Below, in pieces: positions 1 to 8,509 of a stretch of DNA of 64,000 bases. The stretch is from Nitrospirota bacterium (GTDB lineage Bacteria > Nitrospirota > Thermodesulfovibrionia > Thermodesulfovibrionales > Magnetobacteriaceae). A model generated the notes under the pieces. The model worked only from the letters and a program-made list of their open reading frames with translations. It had not been told where the DNA came from and did not search any database. A program made the translations under genes and the position numbers. Within the stretch, counting starts at the first letter, position 1; every line of letters begins with the position of its first letter. The stretch spans positions 186,001-250,000 of the forward strand of contig JADFXG010000001.1 of NCBI GenBank assembly GCA_015233895.1, in the 5' to 3' direction.

Positions 1-1
1 G

Positions 2-94
2 CTGAAAAATGACCCGCTGTTTTTAATAAGTAAAGTTTTTAAGTACCTGACAAGGCGTAAAAAGGTTCATACGGCAGGTGTTACGGGTAGCTGA
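2..94 (+). CDS. C-terminal end of an upstream gene (partial)
   Basis: An open frame enters from the left edge and encodes about 30 residues rich in Lys and Arg before a TGA at 92-94. The next gene starts 13 bases later on the same strand, consistent with an operon. Too little is visible to name a family. The short direct repeat of GCTGACAG around the stop codon and the next start is odd but probably incidental. Confidence 0.4.
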   Translation: MKNDPLFLISKVFKYLTRRKKVHTAGVTGS

Positions 95-107
95 CAGTGG
101 CTGACAG

Positions 108-2009
108 ATGACAGCAGTAATTTTTATTTGTCTTTCAACACTGCTGGGATTGGCAATTGAGAGATCCTTTGGTTTTTCCAAAAACTTCTGGATAAAGCTC
201 TCATTTGCCATAATCATCGGGAATTTATTTTCAACCTGGGGCGTGTACATTTTATCGGCATTTGTTGGTTTCAATATGATATCAGTGCTGAGTGTTGGCG
301 TTATTCTGTTGTTCCTTGCAGTGCGTTTTATGAGTGTTTCCTCATTTAAAAACCCGGAGTTAACTATGTCACACGTGCAGGCATACCTGTGTATGGTATT
401 TATGCCGTTTTTCATTTTTGGCATGTGGGAAAGAGCTGATGGCAGTGTCATGTTTATAGGAAATTATAACGATATGGCTTATCACATGTCGATGATTTCC
501 TCATTTGTAGAAAAAATGGATTTCCCGCCTGCAAATCTGCAATCAGCCGGAGATGCGTTAAGATACCACTATCTGGTTAACTTTAACTCAGCAATACTAG
601 TGCGTTGCGGAATGACTTTGTTATACTCTGTGATTATTCCTCAGATTCTGTATAGTTTTGCTCTTGTTAACATTCTGTATCATTTCTGTAAAACCCTGCT
701 TAAGACAGAAACTGAGGTTTTCTTTTCCTCAACGTTAATAATTATGGGGCACACAGGGGTTTTTAATATGCTGTTTGCTCTTATTGGGTTTCCTGTCACT
801 CATACCCAGCTTAAACTCTCTTCCTGGATGAGTATCCGAGAGGAGATGCTGAGGCCGTTTTATAATTTTCTGGATGTAATTATAAACCTGTTTCACCCTC
901 AAAGACCGTTTTTGTTTGGGTTTCCTCTGGCACTGATCATACTGTCTGCCGCCAGCAAGGAACTGATTAAAGAAGATGATGCCGATTATGATAATCTCTT
1001 TATGATTTCACTGTTTACAGGGCTTCTGCCTCTTTTTCATATTCATAGTTTCTTTATAGTCTGTCCGATTATCGTGATAATGTTTTTGTATATGTGTAAA
1101 GATAAAAAAAGAGCATTCATATCGTTATCCCCGCTTTTATTAGGGGTGTTTCAGATAGTTTTTTTGTTTTCAGGTTTAAAACCCTCATATTATGCCGGAT
1201 TTGACGTTCATAAACTTGGAGGCGGGCTGAATGAGATAAAACCGCTTAATTCAGAAATTATCGCAAGATTAATATTTTGGATAAGAGCTGGTGGTGCCGT
1301 CCTAACCACAGGGCTTTTATCGGTATTTTTATATTTCAGAAGGTATAAGGAATCCTCAATAGCAATGGGCAGAAAAAATATTTTTCTCATTGTTTCTCTG
1401 GCTGTCACGTTTTCATTTTTTGTATTGATAAACTTTTATCGTTTTAGCCCTGCGTGGGGAGACAGTAATAAGTTTTTCTTTTACTTTGATGTGATACTAT
1501 CACTTTTTTCCGGATTTCAATTGAGCAATATGTTTAAACAGGGAAACATTGTTAAAAAATCTGTGGCGGTGTTAATTATAATGGTTATGGCAGTGCTGCC
1601 TTTTTCAACTGAGTTCCACATTATTTTTACAAAACCAAAGAGTGTGTTGTTCAGTGCAGGGGACAGAGTTACGGCAAGGTGGATAAAAGCCAATACAGCT
1701 AAGGATTCAATTTTTTTAACAAGCAACAGTGTAATACATTTTGTCCCCTCCATGGGGGCTCGTGCAGTTGTTGACGGAGCATATAATTGGGAGGTAGGAT
1801 ATGACAAACCTGGCAAGCAGGACGATGTTGGAAAGATTTATTTAACAGGAGACCCTGAACTTATAAAAAAATACAATATATCGTATATTTTAGTCAGCCC
1901 CTATGAACTTAACTCACTCAGTGTACAGTATGACAAACTTGCACGGTATAGGTTAGTGTATGATGCAAATGTTGATGGGCATAGCTTTAAAATATATGAT
2001 GTCAAATAA
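108..2009 (+). CDS. Polytopic membrane protein, GT-C glycosyltransferase-like
   Basis: A 633-residue protein with about a dozen hydrophobic segments and, after residue 500, a soluble C-terminal part. The loop near residues 110-160 contains a YNDMAYHMS stretch and an RYHYLVNFN stretch. This acidic/His loop after the first helices, followed by many helices, resembles lipid-linked-sugar (GT-C) glycosyltransferases. The C-terminal soluble region holds TARWIKANT and an ILTSNS-like segment typical of such proteins. It acts in the inner membrane, probably in glycan assembly or protein glycosylation; the substrate is unknown. It ends about 200 bases before a convergent TPR membrane protein. No clear Shine-Dalgarno is visible, so translation may be coupled to the gene upstream. 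The family call is by overall architecture, not a unique motif. Confidence 0.6.
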   Translation: MTAVIFICLSTLLGLAIERSFGFSKNFWIKLSFAIIIGNLFSTWGVYILSAFVGFNMISVLSVGVILLFLAVRFMSVSSFKNPELTMSHVQAYLCMVFMPFFIFGMWERADGSVMFIGNYNDMAYHMSMISSFVEKMDFPPANLQSAGDALRYHYLVNFNSAILVRCGMTLLYSVIIPQILYSFALVNILYHFCKTLLKTETEVFFSSTLIIMGHTGVFNMLFALIGFPVTHTQLKLSSWMSIREEMLRPFYNFLDVIINLFHPQRPFLFGFPLALIILSAASKELIKEDDADYDNLFMISLFTGLLPLFHIHSFFIVCPIIVIMFLYMCKDKKRAFISLSPLLLGVFQIVFLFSGLKPSYYAGFDVHKLGGGLNEIKPLNSEIIARLIFWIRAGGAVLTTGLLSVFLYFRRYKESSIAMGRKNIFLIVSLAVTFSFFVLINFYRFSPAWGDSNKFFFYFDVILSLFSGFQLSNMFKQGNIVKKSVAVLIIMVMAVLPFSTEFHIIFTKPKSVLFSAGDRVTARWIKANTAKDSIFLTSNSVIHFVPSMGARAVVDGAYNWEVGYDKPGKQDDVGKIYLTGDPELIKKYNISYILVSPYELNSLSVQYDKLARYRLVYDANVDGHSFKIYDVK

Positions 2010-2210
2010 TAAATCTTTTAATCTACTCATCTGTTTTGCGGGCGGAGCTCGCAATTGAAACTTTTTAAGCGGCGGTACGCCGGTTAAAAAATTCTTTTAA
2101 ATCAAAAACATCCCTCACAAACTTTAAATAAACCCACCAATCGTAGATAAAAACCTGGGGTTAAGGGGGCTGGCCCCCTTACAGGTGGGATTTTAAGGGA
2201 GGGCAGCGCC
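2010..2210. other. Intergenic region between convergent genes, with GC-rich hairpin
   Basis: The gap holds a perfect hairpin at 2163-2180 (AAGGGGG, CTGG loop, CCCCCTT) and a weaker GC-rich inverted repeat near 2070-2085. The hairpin lacks an adjacent T tract on either strand, so it may be a weak bidirectional terminator or a dispersed palindromic element. No gene is seen here. Confidence 0.45.
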
Positions 2211-3866
2211 CTACCTTATTAGATTATTCTTTTCTCTGAGCATTTCATTAACAATATCCAGATTAATCCGGGCAGGCTCCATGCCAGGGTCATACTTAAG
2301 TGCATTTTCAAACGCGGTACGTGCCTCGTCTATTTTTCCAACCCTTAACAGGGCAATCCCAAGACCATTAAAACCAATGGAAATATTGGGGCCTGCTATT
2401 GGTATTGATTTCTTGAAATACCAGATGGCATCTGTCACTTTGTTAAGAGCCAAAAGTTCAAATCCTGCATTTATGTATGGCTTACCAAACCCGGGTTTCA
2501 GGGAAATTGCTTTCTTATAGCTTATAAAAGCATCAACATGGTTTCCTTCTGAGGCTTTTATGTAACCAAGGTTATAGTATGCCATGTAGTTTTTAGTGTT
2601 TACCTCTATGGCGCGATTTGTAAGCGTCAGGCTGTCTCTCCAGTAGGAGGCTTCAACCCTTGCAAAATGAGTCAGAAGGAGTAAAAAAATTGCTCCAAAG
2701 ACTGTTATAGGCAGTTTTAATTTTTGAAACCTCTCCATGAGTTTGAAAACGCAAACCACTGCCAAAACGAAGATCCCTGTGTATGGGATATAAGTGTATC
2801 TGTCGGCCATGGACTGAAGCTCCACCTGAATAAGACCGATTACAGGCAGCAGTGAGATAAAAAACCAACCCCATCCAACTATAAGCCACGGCATAGTTTT
2901 TATCTTTATCAAAGACACGGTAGTTATAGTAATTATTAAAACCGCTGAAAAGATGGCAAGCAAAGCTGGAATGCTTTCAGGCATAGGGTAAAAATTAGAC
3001 AGTCCGGCTGGATACACGGCAAGATACAGGTACTTAGTGTATGACACCAGAGCGTTACCAGCTCTTAGAGAAAGCGGAAAGCGTTGAAGGGGCATCAGGT
3101 GCCCGCCACTTTTTTGGACATAAACCGTTATGACACAGGAGACGGCAGAGAGGACAAAAAATGGAATTTTTTCTAGTATAATTGCAGCAGCTTTTTTTGT
3201 AGCCCTCGCATCCGGAACATTTGAGAATCTGTTAAGAGGCCAAAAATCCAGGAGCAAAAGCAAAACAGGAAGCGTAACTGCCATAGGTTTTGACATAAGT
3301 GAAAGCACAAAAAGAGCCAGTGTCAGCATATACCGGAGGATGTTTTCTTTACGCACATAGGAGACATAACTAAGCATTGTGAGAAAAAACCAGAAAGCGC
3401 TCAGCACATCTTTTCTTTCCGATACCCACGCTACCGACTCAACGTGCATAGGGTGTATTGCAAAAAGTGCTCCGGCTATTGCTCCTTGCAGCATATTCCC
3501 ATGTAAAAGTTTAGCAAACAGGATAAACACCAGCAGAGAGTTTAGCGTGTGTATTATAACGCTTGTGATATGATGTCCCATTGGGCGCATCCCGTAGAGT
3601 TGAAAATCCGTAAGGTGTGACAACCACGTAAGAGGGAACCAGTTGCCGTCGTTATCAGTGGTAAATGCCCACTTGACGCTTTCTTTTGTAAACCCCGTTT
3701 GAACAAAAGGATTGGCGGTTATGTAGCGGTTGTCGTCGTAAATAAGAAACTGGAAATTCCTTGTATCCTGATACACATAGAGGGTTAACACTATAATCAA
3801 AACTGAGTAAATGACCCCATGTATCCACAGAGACCCGGGGCTATAAGAAAAACTGTTTTCAGCCAT
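2211..3866 (-). CDS. TMTC-like membrane protein with C-terminal TPR repeats
   Basis: This 551-residue protein has about 10 membrane helices (residues 15-410) followed by TPR repeats (about 420-545; for example NYMAYYNLGYIKASEGN and GKPYINAGFELL). The N-terminal loop with YDDNRYITANP, the GHHITSVIIH segment and the HPMHVESVAWVSERKDVLS motif are typical of the bacterial TPR membrane family related to TMTC/O-mannosyltransferases (GT-C fold). The first acidic loop (YDD) would hold the catalytic Asp. The likely role is inner-membrane glycosyl transfer from a lipid-linked sugar. It is convergent with the preceding gene and divergent from the secreted protein that follows. Confidence 0.75.
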   Translation of the reverse strand: MAENSFSYSPGSLWIHGVIYSVLIIVLTLYVYQDTRNFQFLIYDDNRYITANPFVQTGFTKESVKWAFTTDNDGNWFPLTWLSHLTDFQLYGMRPMGHHITSVIIHTLNSLLVFILFAKLLHGNMLQGAIAGALFAIHPMHVESVAWVSERKDVLSAFWFFLTMLSYVSYVRKENILRYMLTLALFVLSLMSKPMAVTLPVLLLLLDFWPLNRFSNVPDARATKKAAAIILEKIPFFVLSAVSCVITVYVQKSGGHLMPLQRFPLSLRAGNALVSYTKYLYLAVYPAGLSNFYPMPESIPALLAIFSAVLIITITTVSLIKIKTMPWLIVGWGWFFISLLPVIGLIQVELQSMADRYTYIPYTGIFVLAVVCVFKLMERFQKLKLPITVFGAIFLLLLTHFARVEASYWRDSLTLTNRAIEVNTKNYMAYYNLGYIKASEGNHVDAFISYKKAISLKPGFGKPYINAGFELLALNKVTDAIWYFKKSIPIAGPNISIGFNGLGIALLRVGKIDEARTAFENALKYDPGMEPARINLDIVNEMLREKNNLIR

Positions 3867-3923
3867 TTACCGGATATTATAACTTAAAGGGAATATTAAT
3901 GGGTTATTGTAAAATGGTTAAAG

Positions 3924-3953
3924 TTGACGGATAGAATCTGCTGGTGGTATAAT
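3924..3953 (+). promoter_or_regulatory. Sigma-70-like promoter for the 3993 gene
   Basis: TTGACG at 3924-3929 and TATAAT at 3948-3953 are separated by 18 bases. Transcription would start near 3960, leaving a leader of about 30 bases with a GGGGGGA Shine-Dalgarno-like run before the TTG start at 3993. Confidence 0.7.
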
Positions 3954-3992
3954 TGCAACAACAGGTGAAGTACGGATGGGGGGATTATAGAT

Positions 3993-4568
3993 TTGAAACA
4001 TCATTTGATTAAAGCCGGCATCGGACTTCTGTTATTTAGCGCATTGTCATTGCCACTTTGCAACTTTAGTGTTTTTGCAGAAGACTTAAATTATTACAAA
4101 AAAATCATAAGGAGAACATGCGCTTATCCTCAGGATGAAATATATGTTTTACCAGTAAAGCTGCCTGTGGGAAAGGCTGATGCTAACCTAAATGGCGAAT
4201 ATTTAAAAGTGGCACGGACTTTAGAAACAACTAATGACGTAAAAGTAGAAAGTAATCCGTCAGGTACCGTAATTACACCAATAGGCAATAACTACGATGT
4301 GTTGCTTCGGACTCTCGATTTAAGTTATAAACTGGAGAGTCTTGGCGTTGTTTTAGGAACGTATAATTTTCAGGCACTAAAAGTATTGGAAAAAAACGAT
4401 GAAATAATTGTTAGCGGTAAAAAAATATTTACGCCAAGCAGACTTTTTGCAAATATAATTAAAGTATTAACCTCAGTTAACTCTGCTAAATATAAAGAAC
4501 ACGATGTACAGTGGAAAATCATCAAAAAAGGTACAAAGTACAGTACCAGTGAAACGGTAATTAAGTAG
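3993..4568 (+). CDS. Secreted protein of unknown function
   Basis: A 191-residue protein with a clear signal peptide: a Lys-containing start, a hydrophobic core ending near residue 25, and a probable cleavage site after VFA-E. The mature part is mixed alpha/beta with no motif I recognise. Translation probably begins at TTG 3993, downstream of a GGGGGGA run and the promoter at 3924-3953. It precedes the SGNH/MBOAT acetylation genes on the same strand by 58 bases, so it may be the first gene of that unit and act in the periplasm on the same polymer. This is inferred from position only. Confidence 0.6.
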   Translation: MKHHLIKAGIGLLLFSALSLPLCNFSVFAEDLNYYKKIIRRTCAYPQDEIYVLPVKLPVGKADANLNGEYLKVARTLETTNDVKVESNPSGTVITPIGNNYDVLLRTLDLSYKLESLGVVLGTYNFQALKVLEKNDEIIVSGKKIFTPSRLFANIIKVLTSVNSAKYKEHDVQWKIIKKGTKYSTSETVIK

Positions 4569-4626
4569 TGCACTCCTACATGGCAATTGTTGCAAATATT
4601 CCTATTGTTCATTATAATGGAATAAC

Positions 4627-5853
4627 ATGAGATTTAAGAAGATTTTAATAATCCTGTTGAGTATCGTCGCATGTCTTTCGATAATGGAGATTATAGCTGG
4701 CCGTATCCAGTTCTGGAAATATGAATACCCTTCAGACGAAATGTTTCATCTTGTGGACCATGACCTTCTGTTGCACCATAAATGGCACAAAAATGTGATA
4801 TGGCCTGATAATTACCGGAGCATTCCATATTTTATATACATTAACAGCCAGTCTTTTCTTGCACAATATGAAGTCTCAGTAAAAAAACCTAAAAATTTTT
4901 ACCGGATATTTTACCTTGGGGACTCCACAACCCAGGGAGTGGTATCTCCTATGTATAAAATGACTACGATAGTTGAAAACGAACTGAATGCCAGATATAA
5001 AGACCTTGGAAAAAAAATTGAAGTAATCAACACTGGAACCTCCTCCTTTGCAGTTTCTCAGTACATGCTGTTTATAGAGAATACATTGTTGGAGTATTCA
5101 CCGGATTTGATTGTTATTGACGTTGATATGTCTGATGTCGGCAATGATGCGTTTTACAAGACTTTAAGTACGTTTGACAAAGACGGGTATCCAATTATGA
5201 TAAATAAAAGCTACAGGGCGTATATACATTCTCCGGTGGGTTTTAAGAGGATGCCGCTTTTAATAGAAACAGCGCGTATTTTGGTAAACCATTCTAACCT
5301 TGCAGCTTATTTAGAGTATTTAGTTAGTAAATTAATTATTAAATTGACTAAAGGGGCAGGTTTGTTGGAGCAACAAGAAACACCAGAACAGCAAGCCTGG
5401 TCACGACACAACCCTGACAATAAAACATGGAAACAAAAAATAAATGAACCTGAAACATTTGACTGTCCTCTTGGCGGCGTAAATTGGGGTTCTGAAAATC
5501 CTACAGTTAAGGATAAAGAAGCAGTAGCTTATTCTATGAAACTTCTGGGCAGAGCGATTGATATCTGCAGAAAAAACAATATAAAAATAATTGTAACCGG
5601 AGCGCCAGGCCTCTGTCAGCTTACAGACACTTGTAGCTCTTTGCAACATAAAGACATTGAAAAGACAGCCCTTTTACATAAAGCATATTATTTGGACTCT
5701 GTTGAGGCATTAAGGCCGTCTGTTGAGGATGCTCCTGCTGACAAGTATTACTGGAAATCAGATACAGGACATTTCAATATCGGGGGCAATGCACTATGGG
5801 CAAAAGCACAGGTGGATTTCATAGTTAAAAACAATATTATAACCGGCAAATAA
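4627..5853 (+). CDS. SGNH/GDSL hydrolase-fold protein, probable polysaccharide O-acetylation partner
   Basis: 408 residues with one N-terminal membrane anchor or signal (residues 4-24). The SGNH block I reads GDST with Ser100 as nucleophile (residues 98-101). A VDMSDVGND segment lies at about 166-174 and the C-terminal dyad DTGH gives Asp379 and His382. In alginate and cellulose acetylation systems, AlgX/AlgJ/WssI-like SGNH proteins in the periplasm move acetyl groups received through an MBOAT protein. The MBOAT gene follows directly after 15 bases and a second SGNH-type gene comes after that, so a joint acetyl-transfer module is likely. The acceptor polymer is not fixed by this sequence. Confidence 0.75.
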   Translation: MRFKKILIILLSIVACLSIMEIIAGRIQFWKYEYPSDEMFHLVDHDLLLHHKWHKNVIWPDNYRSIPYFIYINSQSFLAQYEVSVKKPKNFYRIFYLGDSTTQGVVSPMYKMTTIVENELNARYKDLGKKIEVINTGTSSFAVSQYMLFIENTLLEYSPDLIVIDVDMSDVGNDAFYKTLSTFDKDGYPIMINKSYRAYIHSPVGFKRMPLLIETARILVNHSNLAAYLEYLVSKLIIKLTKGAGLLEQQETPEQQAWSRHNPDNKTWKQKINEPETFDCPLGGVNWGSENPTVKDKEAVAYSMKLLGRAIDICRKNNIKIIVTGAPGLCQLTDTCSSLQHKDIEKTALLHKAYYLDSVEALRPSVEDAPADKYYWKSDTGHFNIGGNALWAKAQVDFIVKNNIITGK

Positions 5854-5868
5854 AGACATAATTCTTTC

Positions 5869-7347
5869 ATGCTTTTTAACTCATATGTCTATTTGTTTGC
5901 CTTTTTGCCAGCAACAATCTGTGTCTATTTTTTTCTCAATAAGTTAAAAAAAACCTTCGCTGCAAGAGTCTTTCTTATTTTAGCATCTTTTATATTCTAT
6001 TCATGGTGGAATATCTGGGATTTGCCTGTTATAATTATAAGCGTAATATTTAATTACAGTATTGGACTAAAGCTTGGAAAAACAAATATTTCCAGCGACA
6101 GGAAACGATTGTTCATAACCGGTGTATCACTTAATATATTGCTGCTGATATTTTATAAATATACCGATTTTTTAATTTTAAACATAAATACGCTTCTTAA
6201 CACCAACATTAACACACTTAAACTGACCCTGCCCCTTGGCATCAGTTTTTTCACCATAACTCAGATTGCCTACCTGTCTGACGCATACAGACAGACGGTT
6301 AAAGAATATAAGGGTACGAATTATTCGCTTTTTGTGGCTTTTTTCCCTCACCTGCTTGCCGGCCCAATACTGCACCACAGAGAGATGATGCCGCAGTTTG
6401 ACAGGATGAGAAATAAAGTGTTTAGTTCAAAAAACACCGTAAGAGCTCTTGTCCTTATCGTAATAGGCCTTATAAAAAAAATTGCCATAGCCGATTATCT
6501 CTCTGCCTGGGCTGATTTTGGGTTTGACTCTGCAGGAAATCTCTCATTGCTTCAGGCATGGATAACCAGTCTGTCCTATACGCTTCAGATTTATTTTGAT
6601 TTTTCCGGCTACACCGATATGGCGTTGGGCTCTGCACTGTTGCTGAATATTCACCTTCCCCTGAATTTTAATTCACCCTATAAGTCGTTAAATATCCGTG
6701 AGTTCTGGAGAGCGTGGCATATGACCCTGAGCAGATTTCTGCGCGATTATCTATATATCCCACTGGGCGGAAACAGGTGCGGCACGGCACGGGTTAATCT
6801 CAACATCATACTCACTTTTATTTTAGGAGGGATATGGCACGGAGCCGGATGGGGATTTCTTATCTGGGGAGCCTTGCATGGTTTTGCATACGCTTTTTAC
6901 CGCCTCTGGCAAAGTACCGGTCTTAGGTTAGCTAGACCAATAGCATGGTTTTTAACTTTCAACTTTATAAACATAACATGGATTTTCTTCAGGGCAAAAT
7001 CATTCGCCGATGCTGTTAAGGTTATCAAGGGGATGGTTAATTTTGGCAGCACAGAGGTTAAAACATTTCTTAATACGGTTACTATGGATTTTATAAATCT
7101 GTTTCAGAATAAGGAGAAATTCCAGGCAATCAGCACTTTATGCAACTATTTTTCCTCAGATGGCGCTAAAATCATGTATCTCGCAATACTCATAACTGTG
7201 TGTGTTTCCTGCCGTAATTCAAATGATATTTCAAAGGACTTTTCCCCCAACTTAAGAAACGCTCTGTTGTTTGGTTTTTTAGGGGCAGTTGCCATAATGC
7301 TGCTCCACAAAGAGAAGCTCTCAAAATTTCTGTATTTCAATTTCTGA
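5869..7347 (+). CDS. MBOAT family O-acyltransferase (AlgI/WssH-like)
   Basis: A 492-residue polytopic membrane protein with the MBOAT signatures: FWRAWHMTLS at 279-288 (followed by RFLRDYLYIPLGGNR) and GGIWHGAGWGF at about 320-330 with the expected catalytic His324. Length and motif order match AlgI/DltB-type proteins, which pass an acyl group, usually acetyl, across the inner membrane for polysaccharide or teichoic acid modification. It sits between two SGNH-type genes, with 15-base and 14-base gaps, and next to a cellulose synthase operon on the opposite strand. Acetylation of the exported glucan or another exopolysaccharide is the best guess. Confidence 0.92.
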   Translation: MLFNSYVYLFAFLPATICVYFFLNKLKKTFAARVFLILASFIFYSWWNIWDLPVIIISVIFNYSIGLKLGKTNISSDRKRLFITGVSLNILLLIFYKYTDFLILNINTLLNTNINTLKLTLPLGISFFTITQIAYLSDAYRQTVKEYKGTNYSLFVAFFPHLLAGPILHHREMMPQFDRMRNKVFSSKNTVRALVLIVIGLIKKIAIADYLSAWADFGFDSAGNLSLLQAWITSLSYTLQIYFDFSGYTDMALGSALLLNIHLPLNFNSPYKSLNIREFWRAWHMTLSRFLRDYLYIPLGGNRCGTARVNLNIILTFILGGIWHGAGWGFLIWGALHGFAYAFYRLWQSTGLRLARPIAWFLTFNFINITWIFFRAKSFADAVKVIKGMVNFGSTEVKTFLNTVTMDFINLFQNKEKFQAISTLCNYFSSDGAKIMYLAILITVCVSCRNSNDISKDFSPNLRNALLFGFLGAVAIMLLHKEKLSKFLYFNF

Positions 7348-7361
7348 ACAATGAGAGCCGT

Positions 7362-8486
7362 ATGAAAATAAATATTTACAAAAAATGGATAATCATATTC
7401 TTTTTCATAACAGCTGCACCTGTTTTTTTCAATTTAATTATTGATTCAAACGGATATTTGCAGACTATAAAAATTCACGGGATAAATGCAAACAAGTATG
7501 AAATCATATCAGAGTATACAACAAAACTGTATTATGCAAAGCGGGCAACACCGGAGGCTTTAATGATTGGCACATCAAGGATGATGGTTTTTAAGCCCTC
7601 TGACGTACAACACTATATAAATATGAAAACTTATAACCTGTCCCTTTCCGGTTCAAATGTTTATGAACAGTTCAGCTATTTTTACTATATGGTTAAAAAC
7701 TACAACATAAGGTATGTGATTTTAAGTTTGGATTTTTTTTCATATAATCCTGAAAATAGAAACAAGATTGGTTTTAATGAAAGGCGGTTTAAGCATGGAT
7801 TTTTGCTCAGTGATTTTGAAGCGGAGCTTTTGGGGCTACAGAGTTTGAAATCAAGTATCGATACTGTAAGAAACAACATTACCGGGAAATGTGAACCAAT
7901 AAACTGGTCAGAGGGTTACAGCACGTGGTGTGAGAAGGAAAAAGCTCTGCAGGAATACGGCAATATCATAATCCAGCGAGACATGAAAAACTCCCTGCGG
8001 GTGTTTTCCACAGACCCGCTTGGTTATAATTCTGAGGCATTTAGAAATCCTGATTCAATTAACGATAACCTCCGGCTTCTGAAACGCATTGTTGACACTT
8101 GTAAGGAGCGGCGAATTACCCTGAAACTCTATATCAGCCCGGTGTATAAGAATCAGTTTGATTTAATATACGCAATGGGACTACGTAAGACTTACGAAAA
8201 GTGGAAATTTGAAATAGCTCAACTATCTGATTACTACGATTTTACAGGTCGAAACACTGTCACATCAGATCAAAGCCTATGGTGGGACACCTCGCACCTT
8301 AGAAGTCAATACGGTAAGTACATCTTCGCCCGTATCTTTAGCGATAACCAAACATCAGTTCCCAGGGATTTCGGCATACTTATGACAAAAGGCAATGTCA
8401 CACAAAACATTGCAAGACTCCACACTCAGGTTAGCTCTACAGACATAAAACAAATCCTGCAATTAAACAGCGATGACGACGATTAA
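7362..8486 (+). CDS. SGNH-like periplasmic protein of the acetylation module
   Basis: 374 residues with an N-terminal membrane segment (residues 8-26). A GTSR motif at 70-73 supplies a candidate nucleophile Ser72, and WWDTSH near the C-terminus supplies Asp309 and His312, the usual Asp-x-x-His order of SGNH enzymes. It is downstream of the MBOAT gene by 14 bases. It differs in sequence from the SGNH protein upstream, so the module would hold two non-identical SGNH proteins, as in alginate (AlgJ and AlgX). It ends in an Asp-rich tail (SDDDD) and converges with bcsC, 23 bases away. Confidence 0.65.
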   Translation: MKINIYKKWIIIFFFITAAPVFFNLIIDSNGYLQTIKIHGINANKYEIISEYTTKLYYAKRATPEALMIGTSRMMVFKPSDVQHYINMKTYNLSLSGSNVYEQFSYFYYMVKNYNIRYVILSLDFFSYNPENRNKIGFNERRFKHGFLLSDFEAELLGLQSLKSSIDTVRNNITGKCEPINWSEGYSTWCEKEKALQEYGNIIIQRDMKNSLRVFSTDPLGYNSEAFRNPDSINDNLRLLKRIVDTCKERRITLKLYISPVYKNQFDLIYAMGLRKTYEKWKFEIAQLSDYYDFTGRNTVTSDQSLWWDTSHLRSQYGKYIFARIFSDNQTSVPRDFGILMTKGNVTQNIARLHTQVSSTDIKQILQLNSDDDD

Positions 8487-8509
8487 ACAGTGAAATTTTG
8501 CCTAAACTC

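Noticed and set aside
2163-2180. Rho-independent terminator
   Set aside because: The hairpin is perfect but has no T tract on either strand, so it is recorded only as a hairpin in the gap.
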